Below, one piece after another: positions 39,845-51,400 of a stretch of DNA of 64,000 nt (its first letter is position 1; each line of letters opens with the position of its first letter). The stretch lies in assembly GCA_019752335.1 (NCBI GenBank), contig JAIEMJ010000001.1, forward strand, positions 1-64,000, given 5' to 3'. The notes under the pieces were generated by a model. That model saw only the letters and a list, made by a program, of their open reading frames with translations, ran no database searches and was not told where the DNA came from. A program made the position numbers and the translations under genes. The DNA is from Bryobacteraceae bacterium. Its GTDB lineage: Bacteria > Acidobacteriota > Terriglobia > Bryobacterales > Bryobacteraceae.

Positions 39845-40267
39845 GCCTTTCCTGAGGCCGGGTTGGCAACCTTTGTCAACCCGGCGGACCGGGAGGGGGG
39901 CGAAAGCATCCGCTCCCGGTTCGCCGAATTATTCTCCCACTCTCCCTTATCCTGTCCCTGATTCCTAGTACTTTTCTACCGCCTGCGCGAGTGAGTACTA
40001 GTGATGAGTATGTTTCTTCATGGCCCGATAGTCACGAACTGTTTTCTAAGGTTCGATTGTTCTTGGTGATTTGGCTAAGTAGCCCGACAATAGGGTCCTA
40101 AGCAAGTTTCCGGTTCGCCCAGGAAGCAAAAAGCTAGGCACTAGGTCAACCAAGAGCCACCAGAGTTTATTACGAGTTTTGGGTTCACTACCGCCACACG
40201 AGTGAAGCCAGAAGGTTAGATACGTTCGAGTGTGGTGTCTTAATTCATCGAAGGAAACTTTAATAAC
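39845..40267. other. 423-bp intergenic region between paralogs 2 and 3
   Basis: No gene. A stem-loop gccgggttg / caacccggc (39857-39865 with 39877-39885) follows paralog 2 and may end its transcript, although there is no T-run. A perfect 8-bp inverted repeat ctagtact / agtactag (39965-39972 with 39994-40001) recalls the agtac repeats before paralog 1. The rest is AT-richer leader sequence. Confidence 0.5.
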
Positions 40268-40972
40268 ATGCAGTTGAACACTCTCCGCAATATGTTTCTC
40301 GCGACTGCCGCTTTCTCGGTAGCCGCTTTCGCCCAAGCCATCCCGGCCCCCGCTCCCGGTGCCAGCGCCGTGGACGTTCCCTACCAGGTTCGTTATGCTT
40401 CGAACCTGAATGTGGGTGACTCGGTCATCAACATCACCAACACCGGCGCTCTGGGCGCTGGCCTGGCCGCCGGTACCACCGCTGCCACGACGGGCGCGAT
40501 CTGCGTCAACGTGTATGCGTTCTCGCCCGACGAACAGATGATCTCCTGCTGCTCCTGCCCGGTGACCCCGAACGGCCTCGTGTCGCTCTCGGCGAACCGC
40601 GATTTGACCAGCAACACGCTGACGCCCGCCGTTCCCACCTCGATCGTGATCAAGTTGGTTGCGACGGTTCCGGTTGCTAACTCCTGCACGAACTCGGCCA
40701 GCACGCTGACCACCGCTCCGCTGACCTTGGCGAACGGCATGTTGGCTTGGGGCACGACGGTGCACGCTGGTCCCACGGCTGGCTCCGCTCCGGTGATCAC
40801 CGAGACGGCGTTCGCTCCGGCGACCCTCTCGAACGCTGCTGGCGCTCCTGCCGCGAACATCGGTGAAGCGGCTCGCTTGACGCAGCTCTGCAACTTCATC
40901 AATGCCAACGGTAGCGGCTTCGGCGTTTGCCGCTCCTGCCGCCTCGGTGGCTTGGGCGCGGGCCGTCTCTAA
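40268..40972 (+). CDS. Cys-rich secreted protein, tandem paralog 3
   Basis: A 234-residue family member with signal peptide (SVAAFAQAIPA). Apart from the first 35 residues and one or two substitutions (ALGAG for AMGAG) its protein is the same as paralog 2. An aaggaaac site lies about ten bases before the ATG. The DsbA-like gene follows 156 bp downstream, which suits a Cys-rich exported substrate. Confidence 0.8.
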   Translation: MQLNTLRNMFLATAAFSVAAFAQAIPAPAPGASAVDVPYQVRYASNLNVGDSVINITNTGALGAGLAAGTTAATTGAICVNVYAFSPDEQMISCCSCPVTPNGLVSLSANRDLTSNTLTPAVPTSIVIKLVATVPVANSCTNSASTLTTAPLTLANGMLAWGTTVHAGPTAGSAPVITETAFAPATLSNAAGAPAANIGEAARLTQLCNFINANGSGFGVCRSCRLGGLGAGRL

Positions 40973-41128
40973 TCTTTAGAGACTCGGTCTTCGAGACCTA
41001 GGTTCGTGTTTGTTGTGTAAGTGAATGAGTGAAAGGGTAATTGGGGTGGTGGCGGAAGTTGCCACTCCAGTTACCCGCACTCGTGTGATGTAAGTAGTAA
41101 CCAGAACTTTCCGGAGTAAAAAAACAAT

Positions 41129-42148
41129 ATGAAAGCTTTATTTTCGACTTCCTTCCTAGTCATTGGTTCGATGTTCGCGGGTGCCGCTGTGCAGGCCGCG
41201 GAAAAAGCTGTTGAGGCGCGTCCTCTGGCGGAAGTAGACGGGGTGAAATTGACGCGCGCCGAGTTTGAGCGGCGCTACGTGGCCCGCTTGTTCCAAGCGC
41301 GGAATAACTATCATGAGTCCGAGCGCAAGGCGTTGGACGACTTCATTGAACAGTATCTGATTGAACGGGCCGCCCAGAAGGAAGGCCTCACCGTCGAGAA
41401 GTTGATGGAAAAGCATGTCACCAGCAAGGTGCCGGCTGATCCCTCGGAAGAAGCTTTGCGCGTTTACTTCGAAGGCGTCGAAACGCAAGAGAGCTATGAG
41501 AGTGTGAAGGGCAAGATCGTGGATGCCCTGCGCGCCCGTCGCGCCGGCAAGTTGCGCATGGCCTACCTGGCCAAGCTGAAGAGCGAAGCGAATATCACTT
41601 TGATGCTCGCCCCGCCCCGCGCCAACCTCTCCATGAAGGACGTGGTGGTGCGCGGACCGCAGGATGCCCCCGTGACGCTGGTGGAATACGCCGACTACGA
41701 GTGCCCCTATTGCGTCCAGATTCAGCCGGTCCTCGAGCGGCTGGAGAAGGAATACAAGGGCCGTTTGGCTTTCGTCTACAAAGACGCCCCGCTCCCCATG
41801 CACGGCAGCGCCCAGAAGGCCGCCGAAGCCACCCAGTGCGCCGCGGTCCAGGGTAAGTACTGGGAACTGCACGACATGTTGCTCGCCAAGAAGATGCTGG
41901 ACGTTCCTTCGATGAAGGAATTCGCCCGCACGCTCAAGATGGATGGCGCCGCGTTTGACAAGTGCCTGGACAATGGCGACAAGGCCGCCTTCGTGAAGGC
42001 TTCGCTCGACGAAGCGCAGACGATGGGTGTGCAGGGTACGCCGAGCTTCTTCATCAACGGCCGCGCCGTGAACGGCGGCCCGAGCTACGAGCGTTTGAAG
42101 GAAGTGATTGAAGAAGAGCTGAGCAACATCGCCGCTCAGAAGAAGTAG
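41129..42148 (+). CDS. exported DsbA-like thiol-disulfide oxidoreductase with SurA-like N-terminus
   Basis: A 339-residue protein with a signal peptide (about 1-24, AAVQAAEK). Residues about 30-160 resemble the helical N-terminal part of SurA/PpiC-type chaperones (VDGVKLTRAEFERRY, DFIEQYLIERAA). Residues about 170-335 form a DsbA-type thioredoxin fold with the active site ECPYCVQ and the cis-Pro loop GVQGTPSFFINGR. It should oxidise or shuffle disulfides in exported proteins. The position after three Cys-rich secreted genes suggests they are clients; that is inference. Confidence 0.85.
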   Translation: MKALFSTSFLVIGSMFAGAAVQAAEKAVEARPLAEVDGVKLTRAEFERRYVARLFQARNNYHESERKALDDFIEQYLIERAAQKEGLTVEKLMEKHVTSKVPADPSEEALRVYFEGVETQESYESVKGKIVDALRARRAGKLRMAYLAKLKSEANITLMLAPPRANLSMKDVVVRGPQDAPVTLVEYADYECPYCVQIQPVLERLEKEYKGRLAFVYKDAPLPMHGSAQKAAEATQCAAVQGKYWELHDMLLAKKMLDVPSMKEFARTLKMDGAAFDKCLDNGDKAAFVKASLDEAQTMGVQGTPSFFINGRAVNGGPSYERLKEVIEEELSNIAAQKK

Positions 42149-42169
42149 TTCGTTCGTTGCGAAAAGAAA

Positions 42170-42199
42170 TGGCGCCGGGCAAACAGTTGCCCGGCGCCA
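42170..42199 (+). terminator. strong hairpin after the DsbA-like gene
   Basis: A perfect 13-bp stem tggcgccgggcaa (42170-42182) / ttgcccggcgcca (42187-42199) with a four-base loop. There is no T-run, so it is a probable rather than certain terminator. Confidence 0.6.
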
Positions 42200-42427
42200 A
42201 TTATCAACGGGTAGCCAGCCGGACGGGCGCTTCCGATGAGGGGAACGCCAGGTTCGAGAGCAAGTTTTTAGAGAAGCCGAGAGTACGTCCAGGCGGACGA
42301 GGACAGAATTCCGGCGTGACGGTGAGGGCCGTTACAGCCAGGGGATCACTTAGCAAACCTCGCCGGACCGGAGCGCGACTTTCAGCCATTCGATATTTTA
42401 CGTTCGTTTGATCTTCGGAGGATCTTC

Positions 42428-45400
42428 ATGCGGAATGCGTTTTCTGTTTTGGCAGTGGCGGCTTGTGCCCTATTTGTCCCTGCCTTGGCCCAGTCACAGG
42501 TACTATCGGTCACCAACTACCGTTTGATTAGCACGGAGCGGGTAAATGGATCTCTTTCCATTCACACGCTGACGGCGGACCTGGTGAATACGGGCGGCGC
42601 GCGCAGCGTCGTGACGGCTACCGTAAGTTCGCCCGTGCCGAATCTGCAGACGATTCCTGGCCAGCAGAATTTGCATTTCATCTCCGTCCCGGCGTCGTCA
42701 CAGGTGTCTACCCTGGACACCTTCCGGATCATGGTGGATAACTCGCAGGTGGTGAACTATAACCAACTGCAATGGACCTTTAACGCGCCTTTCGCCAACG
42801 CGGGGCCGAATCAAACGGTGCCGTTCAATTCCACGGTGCAGTTGAATGGCACGGCGTCGAGCAATCCGGCCGGCACCGGTCCGCTGAGCTACAACTGGAC
42901 TTTCCTGAGCCGTCCTCCCGGCTCTTCGGCGCGCATCACCAACTCTTCGAACGTGATGGCGAGCTTCGTCGCTGACCTGTTGGGCGGCACCTGGGTGATC
43001 CAGCTCACGGTAACGAATGACTTTGGCTCGGACGTCGCGGTGATCAGCGTGACGACGGGCAACTCTCCGCCCGTGGCCAACGCCGGTCCGAACCAGACCG
43101 TCGTCCAGGGCGCGCAAGTGACTTTGAACGGCAGCGCGTCGTCCGACGTGGACGGCAACCCCCTCACCTATTCATGGACCCTGCCGACGCGTCCCGCGGG
43201 CAGCAATGCGGTCCTCGTGAATCCTACCAGCGTGATGCCGACCTTTGTGGCGGACCGCCCGGGTACGTACGTCGCCCGCCTGGTGGTGAACGACGGCCAG
43301 GTGAACAGCACCCCGTCGCAGGTGACGATTACGACGCAGAATACGGCCCCCGTGGCCAACGCCGGTCCCGCGCAATCCGTGGCGGTGGGCGCCTTGGTAT
43401 TGCTGAGTGGCGCGGCTTCGACGGACGTCGACGGCAACCCGTTAACCTATGCCTGGTCCTTGACGACGCGTCCGGCGGGCAGCAACGCGGCGTTGAGCAG
43501 CATGACGGCGGTGAATCCGTCGTTCACGGTGGACGTGGCCGGTACCTACGTGGCGCAACTGATCGTCAATGACGGCCAAGTAAACAGTATTCCCGCCACG
43601 GTGACGATCACGACGACGGGCGTCCTGGCGCCGACGGCCAACGCGGGCCAGAATCAGACCGTGCGTCACAGTTCGCTCGTGCAACTGGGCGGTAGCGGGA
43701 ATGACCCGCAGGGGCGTCCTTTGACGTACCTGTGGTCCTTCACGACGCGGCCCGCTGGCAGCACGGCGGTGCTGACGAATCCCACGACGCCGGCGCCGAC
43801 TTTCGTCGCGGACCGGCTGGGCAACTACGTCGTCCAACTGATCGTGAGCAACGGTACCGACAATAGTCAGCCGTCCACGGTGACGATCACCACCACAAAT
43901 ACGGCGCCCGTGGCGAACGCCGGCCAGAATCTAACGGCGGCGCTCAATTCCGTCGTGACCCTGAACGGGACGCTTTCTTCCGATGCCGATGGCGACGCGC
44001 TGACCTATGCTTGGACGTTTAACTCGCGTCCCGCCGGCAGCACGGCGACATTGCAGGCTCCCACCAGTGCCTCTCCCACCTTTGTGCCGGATCTCCTGGG
44101 CACCTACGTCGTGCAGTTGATCGTCAATGATCCGTTCGCGGCCAGCGTACCGGCCACGGTGACGGTGACAGTGACTTCGAACTCCATTACCTTGACGCCC
44201 GATCCGTTGAACCTGCAGGGCGGGCCGGGGCAGATGACGGCGACCTTGAACGTCCCGGCGGGTCCGAGTGGGCAGGTTATCAATCTCACCAGCGCGGCGC
44301 CGGGGGTGGCGACGGTGCCGGTGACGGTGACCGTGCCCGCGAACCAGACGTCGATTGTCTTCAACGTGACGCCGGTGAGCGGTGGCCCTTCCACGATTAC
44401 GGCCACGTCGCCAGGCTTCCGTCCGGGAACGGCTTTGGTGAATGTGGTGATTCCGGCGATCACGCTGAGCCTGTCTGCCGGAACGGTGGGCGTGTCGCGC
44501 ACGATCAACGGCACGGTGACGATCAACTCTCCCGCGCCCCTGGGTGGCGCGACGATCAACGTCACGGCCGCGCAGGGCGGCATTGTCTCGGTTGGTGGCA
44601 ATCCCGTGCAGATCGCGACGGGCGCCACCACGGGCAGTTTCACTTTGACGGGTCTCGCAGTGGGGCAAACGACCTTAACGGCCTCCGCCAACGGCTACAC
44701 CTCAGGCACGCTGCCGGTTACGGCGAGTGCGTTGGGCCAGATTGCCGTGGAGCGCAACGTCACCGTCGCGCCCGGCGAAACGAAGCCGATCGCCATTAGC
44801 CTGGCGACTCCGGCGGGCCAAGGCGGCGTCACTGTGACGCTGGCGAGCAACAGCACGGCCAACGTGCAGGTGGTGGGCTCCGTCTCCATCGCGCAGGGCA
44901 ATACGACGCCCCAGACGCCCGCCACGGTGACCGGCGTCGCCTTCGGTACGGCGCAAATCACGGCTTCGGCCAACGGCTACACGGGCGATTCCGCCACGGT
45001 GTCGGTGGGCGCGGCGCTGACGTTTACCCCCGCCACGATGACCATCGGCGCGGGTGGCCAGCAGAATTTGACCTTGTCGCTAAACGGTCCGGCGCCGTCG
45101 AGCACCACGATCAACCTGGTATCGAGCAATCCGCAGGTGGCTTCGGTGCCGTCTTCGGTGGTGCTGCCTCAGAACGCGACCAGCATCCTGGTGCCGGTCT
45201 CCGGTTCCACCGCCGGTTCGGTGACGATCAGCGCGACGCCTGCGTCGGGCAACATTCTCGGCACCACGGCTTCGGTCACGGTGACCAGTTCGGGCAATGT
45301 CCAGATGCCTCCCACGGCCACGCTCAGCCTGGGCCAGAGCGCCAGTGTGCAGGTGAGCCTGTCGGTGGCCGCGCCCGCGGGCGGTGTCACAGTGAACCTC

Positions 45401-48400
45401 TCGACCAGTGACGTGACGCGCGTGAGTCTTTCCGCCGCGACGGCCTTCATCGCCGCGGGCGCCACCACGCCAGCGGTGCAGCCGACCATGACGGCGGTTG
45501 GACCTGGCCTCGCGACGATCACGGCTACGGCCAACGGCTACGCGCAAGCGACGCAAGCCGTTTCCGCCGCCGCTACGTTGAGCCTCTCTCCCTCCACTCC
45601 GTCGGTTCCGGCCGGCGGCACGCAGAGCCTCACCGTTACCTTGTCGGGCGCGGCACCGGCGGGTGGCTTTACGGTGAATCTCACTTCCGCCACCCCGGCG
45701 GTTGCTACGGTGACGCCCTCGGTGGTGATCCAGGCTGGCGCGACCACGGCGACGGTGACGGTCTCCGCCTTGATTCCCGGTACGGCCGTGATCACGGCTT
45801 CCGGCAGCGGCGCTACGTCGGGCACGGCTACGGTGACGGTGTTAAATTCGAACATCATTCTGCTCTCGGACGTCAACGTGACTCCGGGCGGCGCGGCTTC
45901 CTTGAGCGTCCGCCTGCCTGCCCCGGCAGCGAGCAACATGACGGTGGCCTTGCAGATCGCGAATACGGCCATCGCTTCGCTGAGTTCGTCGTCGGTGACC
46001 ATTCTGGCTGGCCAGACTCAGGCCGCCGTTTCGCCGCTCGTCTTCGGTAACGACTTTGGCACCACGACGATTACGGGTTCGGCAAATGGCTTCGGCCCGG
46101 GTACGAGCACGGTCCGCGTGGGTGCGGCTTTGAGCTTTAACCAGCAGAATCTGACGGTGAGCGCCGGTTCGGCGCAGTCCTTGCAACTGTCACTCTCGGT
46201 GATCGCGCCTCCTGGCGGCGTCCCCGTGACGCTGACGTCGAGCAATCCGGGCGTGCTGATCATGCCGTCGGGCACGAACATCTCCCAGAACTCGGGCGGT
46301 GTGAACTTCGTGGTGACGGGCCTGGCGGCCGGTACCACCACCATCACGGCTTCCACCTCCGCGGTGAACATTTCGCCCGCCACGATTACGATTACGGTTC
46401 CTGGCGCGACCGGTAGCGGCGCGCTGAGCTTGCCAGTGAACGCGGCGCTCGCGGTGGGCCAAACGATTCCGTTCCCGGTGACGCTCTCGACGCCCGCTGG
46501 CGCGGGTGGCGTTGTCGTCACCCTGTCGAGTGGCAACGTGGCGCGCGCTACGATTTCGCCGAGCACGGTGACGATTCCGGAAGGCCTGAAGCAAGCCGTG
46601 TCCGCGCCGACGCTTACGGCGGTCAGCCCAGGGACGGTGACCATTTCGGCGTCGGCGCCGAACTATACCTCCGACGCGCAGCCGGTGACGATTCAGGGCG
46701 CGGCGACCCTCACGCTCGCTCCCGCCACGGTAAGTGTCGTTGCTGGTTCCACGCAAACGCTGACGGTGACGCTGCCTGCGGCGGCCCCCGGTGGTGGCTT
46801 GCTGGTGACGTTGGTTTCGGATAACGCCGCCGCCACGGTGCCGGCCTCGGTGCTGGTGCAGACGGGTGCGACGACGGCTCAGTTCCAGGTCACCGGCGTT
46901 TCCGCAGGCTCGGCCACGGTGACGGCTTCGGCGAGCGGACAAGGCTCGGCCACTTCGGCCATCACGGTAACGGCCGCGGGTGCGATTAACCTGCCCGCCA
47001 ACTTCCTGGTCGGCCCCGGCCAGACGCGCACCTTCCCGGTAACCTTGGCCACGCCGGCCGCGGTGACCACGACGGTCACGCTCACCAGCCTCGACCTGGC
47101 GCGCATGACGATTTCGCCCGCGACGATCACCTTTAACGCTGGCCAGACCACGCCGGTGTCGCCGGCCAGTGTCACGGGCGTGTCGGAAGGCACCGTTTCG
47201 GTGACAGCTGCGGGCTCTGGCCTGACGAACGCTTCCACCTCGGTCCGGGTTGGCTACACGCTGGCGTTCTCGCCGGCGACGCTCTCGATCAATGGCACTT
47301 CGACGCAGAATCTGAATCTCACGCTGTCGAGCCCCGCGCCGGCGAACCTGACCGTGAATCTGTCTTCTGGCACGCCCGGAGTGGCGACCGTTAGCCCGAC
47401 GGTCTTCTTCGCGGCGGGTAGCTCCACGGCTGCGGTACCGGTAACCGGTGTCACGCCGGGTAACTCGGTGATTACGGCCTCCACGGCGACGATTCCGGCG
47501 ACGACGGCCACGGTGACCGTTTCGGCTCCTAACGTCATCACGGTGCCTGCCCTGACGGTGGTCTCGCTCGGTAAGTACGTTGCCTTCCCGGTCACCCTTC
47601 CGGCTCCGGCGGGTGTGAATGGCGTCACGGTGACGCTGACGTCCGCGGACGACACCAAGGTGATTGTGCCCGGCCCCGTGTTCATCGCTCCCGGCCAGAC
47701 GCAGCCCGCCGCTCAGCCGCAAATCCTGGCCGAGAACGTGGGCGATGTGAATGTTACCGCTTCGGCTCCTGGCTATCTGCCGGGCGTCGGTGTGGTGAAG
47801 ATCGGCACGACGGCTACGTGGCAACTGCGCACCATGGAATTGGTGCCTGGCCAGAGCCGCGTCGCTTTCATCAACCTCGGCGCGTCGGCCCCTGGCCAGC
47901 CGCCTTTCCCTGGTGACACGGGTGTGCGTCTCGACTTCGTTTCGAGCGACCCGTCGGTGGCCTCGATCCGGCCGTTCATTACCGCCTATCCGGATGGCAG
48001 CGAGTTTACGATCATCGCCGTGGTGATCACGGCGAACGCTCCGGGCACCGTGACCATCACCTCGAGCGGGATCAACATCCCGGCCGACGTGATGACGGTT
48101 AACGTCAGCGGACCGCTCACCATCAACACCACCTCCTTGCCGAACGGCACGACGGGAACGCCGTATTCCTTCACGCTCGCCGGCGGCGGCGGTACCGCGC
48201 CGCGTAGCTGGTCCATCGCCTCGGGCGCTTTGCCGGCCGGCCTGACGCTCAACTCGGCCACCGGTGTCATCTCCGGCACGCCGACGCAGACCGTGTTCGC
48301 CACCCCGATCACCTTCCGCTTGAGCGACAGCTCGTTTACCAGCGTCACGATGCCCATGTCGCTCACGATCGTGGCTGGCCAGGTAAATGGCGGCACGATG

Positions 48401-51400
48401 TTGCTGACGCCGTCGCCGCTGTCGATCACCGGCACTGCGACGCAGAACATGACGGTGACCCTGTCAAATCCGGCGCCCGCCGGCGGTTTGACGGTGAACC
48501 TCTCTTCGGGCACGCCTGCCGCGGCGACGGTTGCTTCCACGGTTACCGTGAACGCCGGCGCCAGCATCGCGCAGTTCCCGGTTACCGGTGTGGCTCCTGG
48601 CACCACCATCATCACGGCCACGGCGCTGAGCTATGGTCAGGCTACGGCCACCGTCAACGTGACGGCGCAGGGCACGATCAACCTGCCGGCCAACTTCCTG
48701 GTCGGTCCGGGCCAGACCGTACCTTTCTCCGTGACTCTGGCGAGCGCGCCTGTGGTTCCCACCACGGTTTCGCTGGTGAGCGCTGATCCCTCGCGCGTGA
48801 CCATCTCGCCCGCGTCGATCTCGTTCAACGCCGGCCAAACCACGCCGATTGTCACTCCCACGGTGACCGGTGTGGCGGAAGGTGTGGCGAGCATCACGGC
48901 TTCCGGCTCCAACCTCACGACGGCGAGCACCAGTGTGCGCAGCGGCTATAGCATTTCGTTTACGCCGGCGACGCTGGCGATCTCCGGCACGGCGACGCAG
49001 AACCTCAATCTGACGCTCTCGAGCCCCGCCTCCGGCGCGCTCACCGTGAACCTGGTTTCCGGCACGCCCGGTGTCGCGACGGTAGGCGGCACGGTGACGA
49101 TTGCCAACGGCGCGACCACGGCGACGGTGCCGGTGACCGGTGTCAGCTCCGGGACCTCCGTCATTACGGCTTCCACCGCCACCATTCCGGCCACGACGGC
49201 CACCGTGACGGTGTCGTCGCCCAATGTGATCTCGGTCCCGGCGACGACCGTGATCGGTCTCGGTAAGTACTTCGCCTTCCCGGTCACCTTGCCCTCGCCC
49301 GCTGGCGTGAATGGCGTCACGGTGACGATTACCTCGGCCGATGCTACGAAGGTGATCGTGCCCGGCCCCGTCTTCATCGCTCCGGGCCAGACGCAACCCG
49401 CCGTGCAGCCGCAGTTGCTCGCGGAGAACGTTGGTGACGTGAACGTTACCGCTTCGGCCCCCGGCTACGTCTCGGGTGTCGGTGTGGTGAAGGTCGGCAC
49501 GACGGCTACCTGGCAACTGCGCACGATCGAGATGGTGCCCGGCGAAAGCCGCGTCGCCTTTATCAATCTGGGCGCTTCGGCTCCCGGACAACCGCCGTTC
49601 CCCGGCGACACCGGCGTTCGTCTGGACTTCGTGTCCAGCAATCCCGCCATCGCTTTCACGCGGCCCTTCATCACGGCCTATCCGGATGGTAGCGAATTCA
49701 CGATCATCGCCCTGGTGGTGAACGCCCTCACGCCTGGCACGGTGACGATCACCTCCAGCGGCATCAACATCCCGGCGGAAGTCCTCACGGTCATCGTCGG
49801 CGGTCCGCTCAGCATCTCGACGACGTCCCTGCCGAACGGCACGGTCGGCGTGCCCTACTCGCAGACCCTGGCGGGCGGCGGCGGTACGTCTCCGCGCACC
49901 TGGTCCCTGGCGAGCGGTGTGCTTCCGGCGGGGCTCAGCCTCAACGCCTCCACCGGTGTGATCTCTGGAACGCCAACCCTGGCCGTCTCCGCGACGCCGC
50001 TCACGTTCCGCCTGACCGACAGCGCTTCACCCAACCCGCAGACGATTACCGCGTCGATGACGCTCACGATCGCCCCCGGCAGCGGTAACGCCACCATGTC
50101 GCTGACGCCGTCGCCGCTTACGGTTGCCGGTACCGCGACGCAGAATTTAACCCTCTCCCTTTCGGTGCCTGCTCCCGTAGGTGGTCTGGTGGTCTCGCTG
50201 AGTTCTGCCACGACGGCCGCGGCGACGGTTCCGGCTAGCATCAATGTCTCCGCCGGCGCCTCCACCGCCACTGTGCCGGTCACCGGCGTCGCGCCGGGCA
50301 GTTCGGTGGTCACCGCGACCGCCAGCGGCTACACGCAGGCGACGGCGAATATCACCGTCACCGGCGCCGCCACGCCGGACATCATCCTGCCGCAAGGCCT
50401 GGTGGTGGCTCCGGGTGACTTCAAGAACTTCCCGATTACCTTGGCGCGCGCCTCGGCTAACGCCACCTTCGTTACTCTCGCGGTGAGCGATCCGAACGTC
50501 GCGACGATGTCGCAGACGTCGATCTACTTTGCGCCGGGCCAGACGACGCCCAACATTCAGCCGCGCATCAACGGCGGCGTGACGGGTGGCACGGTGACGA
50601 TCACCGCGACCGCCAGCGGCCTGACGACGGCCACCACGACGGCCCTGGTGGGTGTGGCGCTCAGCTTCACCCCTGCGCAAGTGACCATTAACGGCCTTTC
50701 GACCCAAAGTGTGACGGTTTCGCTCTCCAGCCCGCTGGCGAGCAATGCGGTCGTCGCTTTGAGCGCTTCGACGCCGGGCATCGTTAGCTTCCCGGCGACG
50801 GTGACGATTCCGGCCGGCTTCTCCACGGCGACCGTCGCCGTGAACGGCACCCAGGGTGGCAACACCGTCCTCACCGCGTCGACTCCCGGCGCGAACAACG
50901 CCTCCCTCAATGTCACCGTGATTCCGCCCACGCTGATCACGGTGCAGCCTGTCGCGGTCGCCTTGGGCCAAACGGCGACGTTGCCCATCACGATCTCCCC
51001 GGCCGCTCCGGCCGGCGGCATCACGCTCACCTTGAGCAGCGCCCAAGCGGGCATCGCCACGGTGCCGGCTTCGGTGACGATTCCGGCGGGCCAGACGGCT
51101 CCCACGTCCCCGGTATTGGTAACCGGCGTCAATGTCGGCTCATCCACGATCACGGTATCGGCTCCAGCTTCGGTGCCGGCCACCGCGGCGGCCACCGTGT
51201 CGACCACGATTGCCTGGCAGTCCGTGACGCCGTTCGTGAACACGGGTAGCCAACTGCCCTTGTCGCTGCGCATGAACGCCTCCGCTCCGGTGGTGGGCAG
51301 CGTGCTCGTGTCGCTTACTTCCAGCAATCCGGCCATTGCGCAGGTGCCGGCTTCGGTGTCGTTCATTCCGGACGCCTCGCCGTTCACGACGCAGACTTTC

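Noticed and set aside
42200..42427. Riboswitch in the leader of the giant gene
   Set aside because: The leader is long and GC-rich, but I could not match a known riboswitch core such as the cyclic-di-GMP type.
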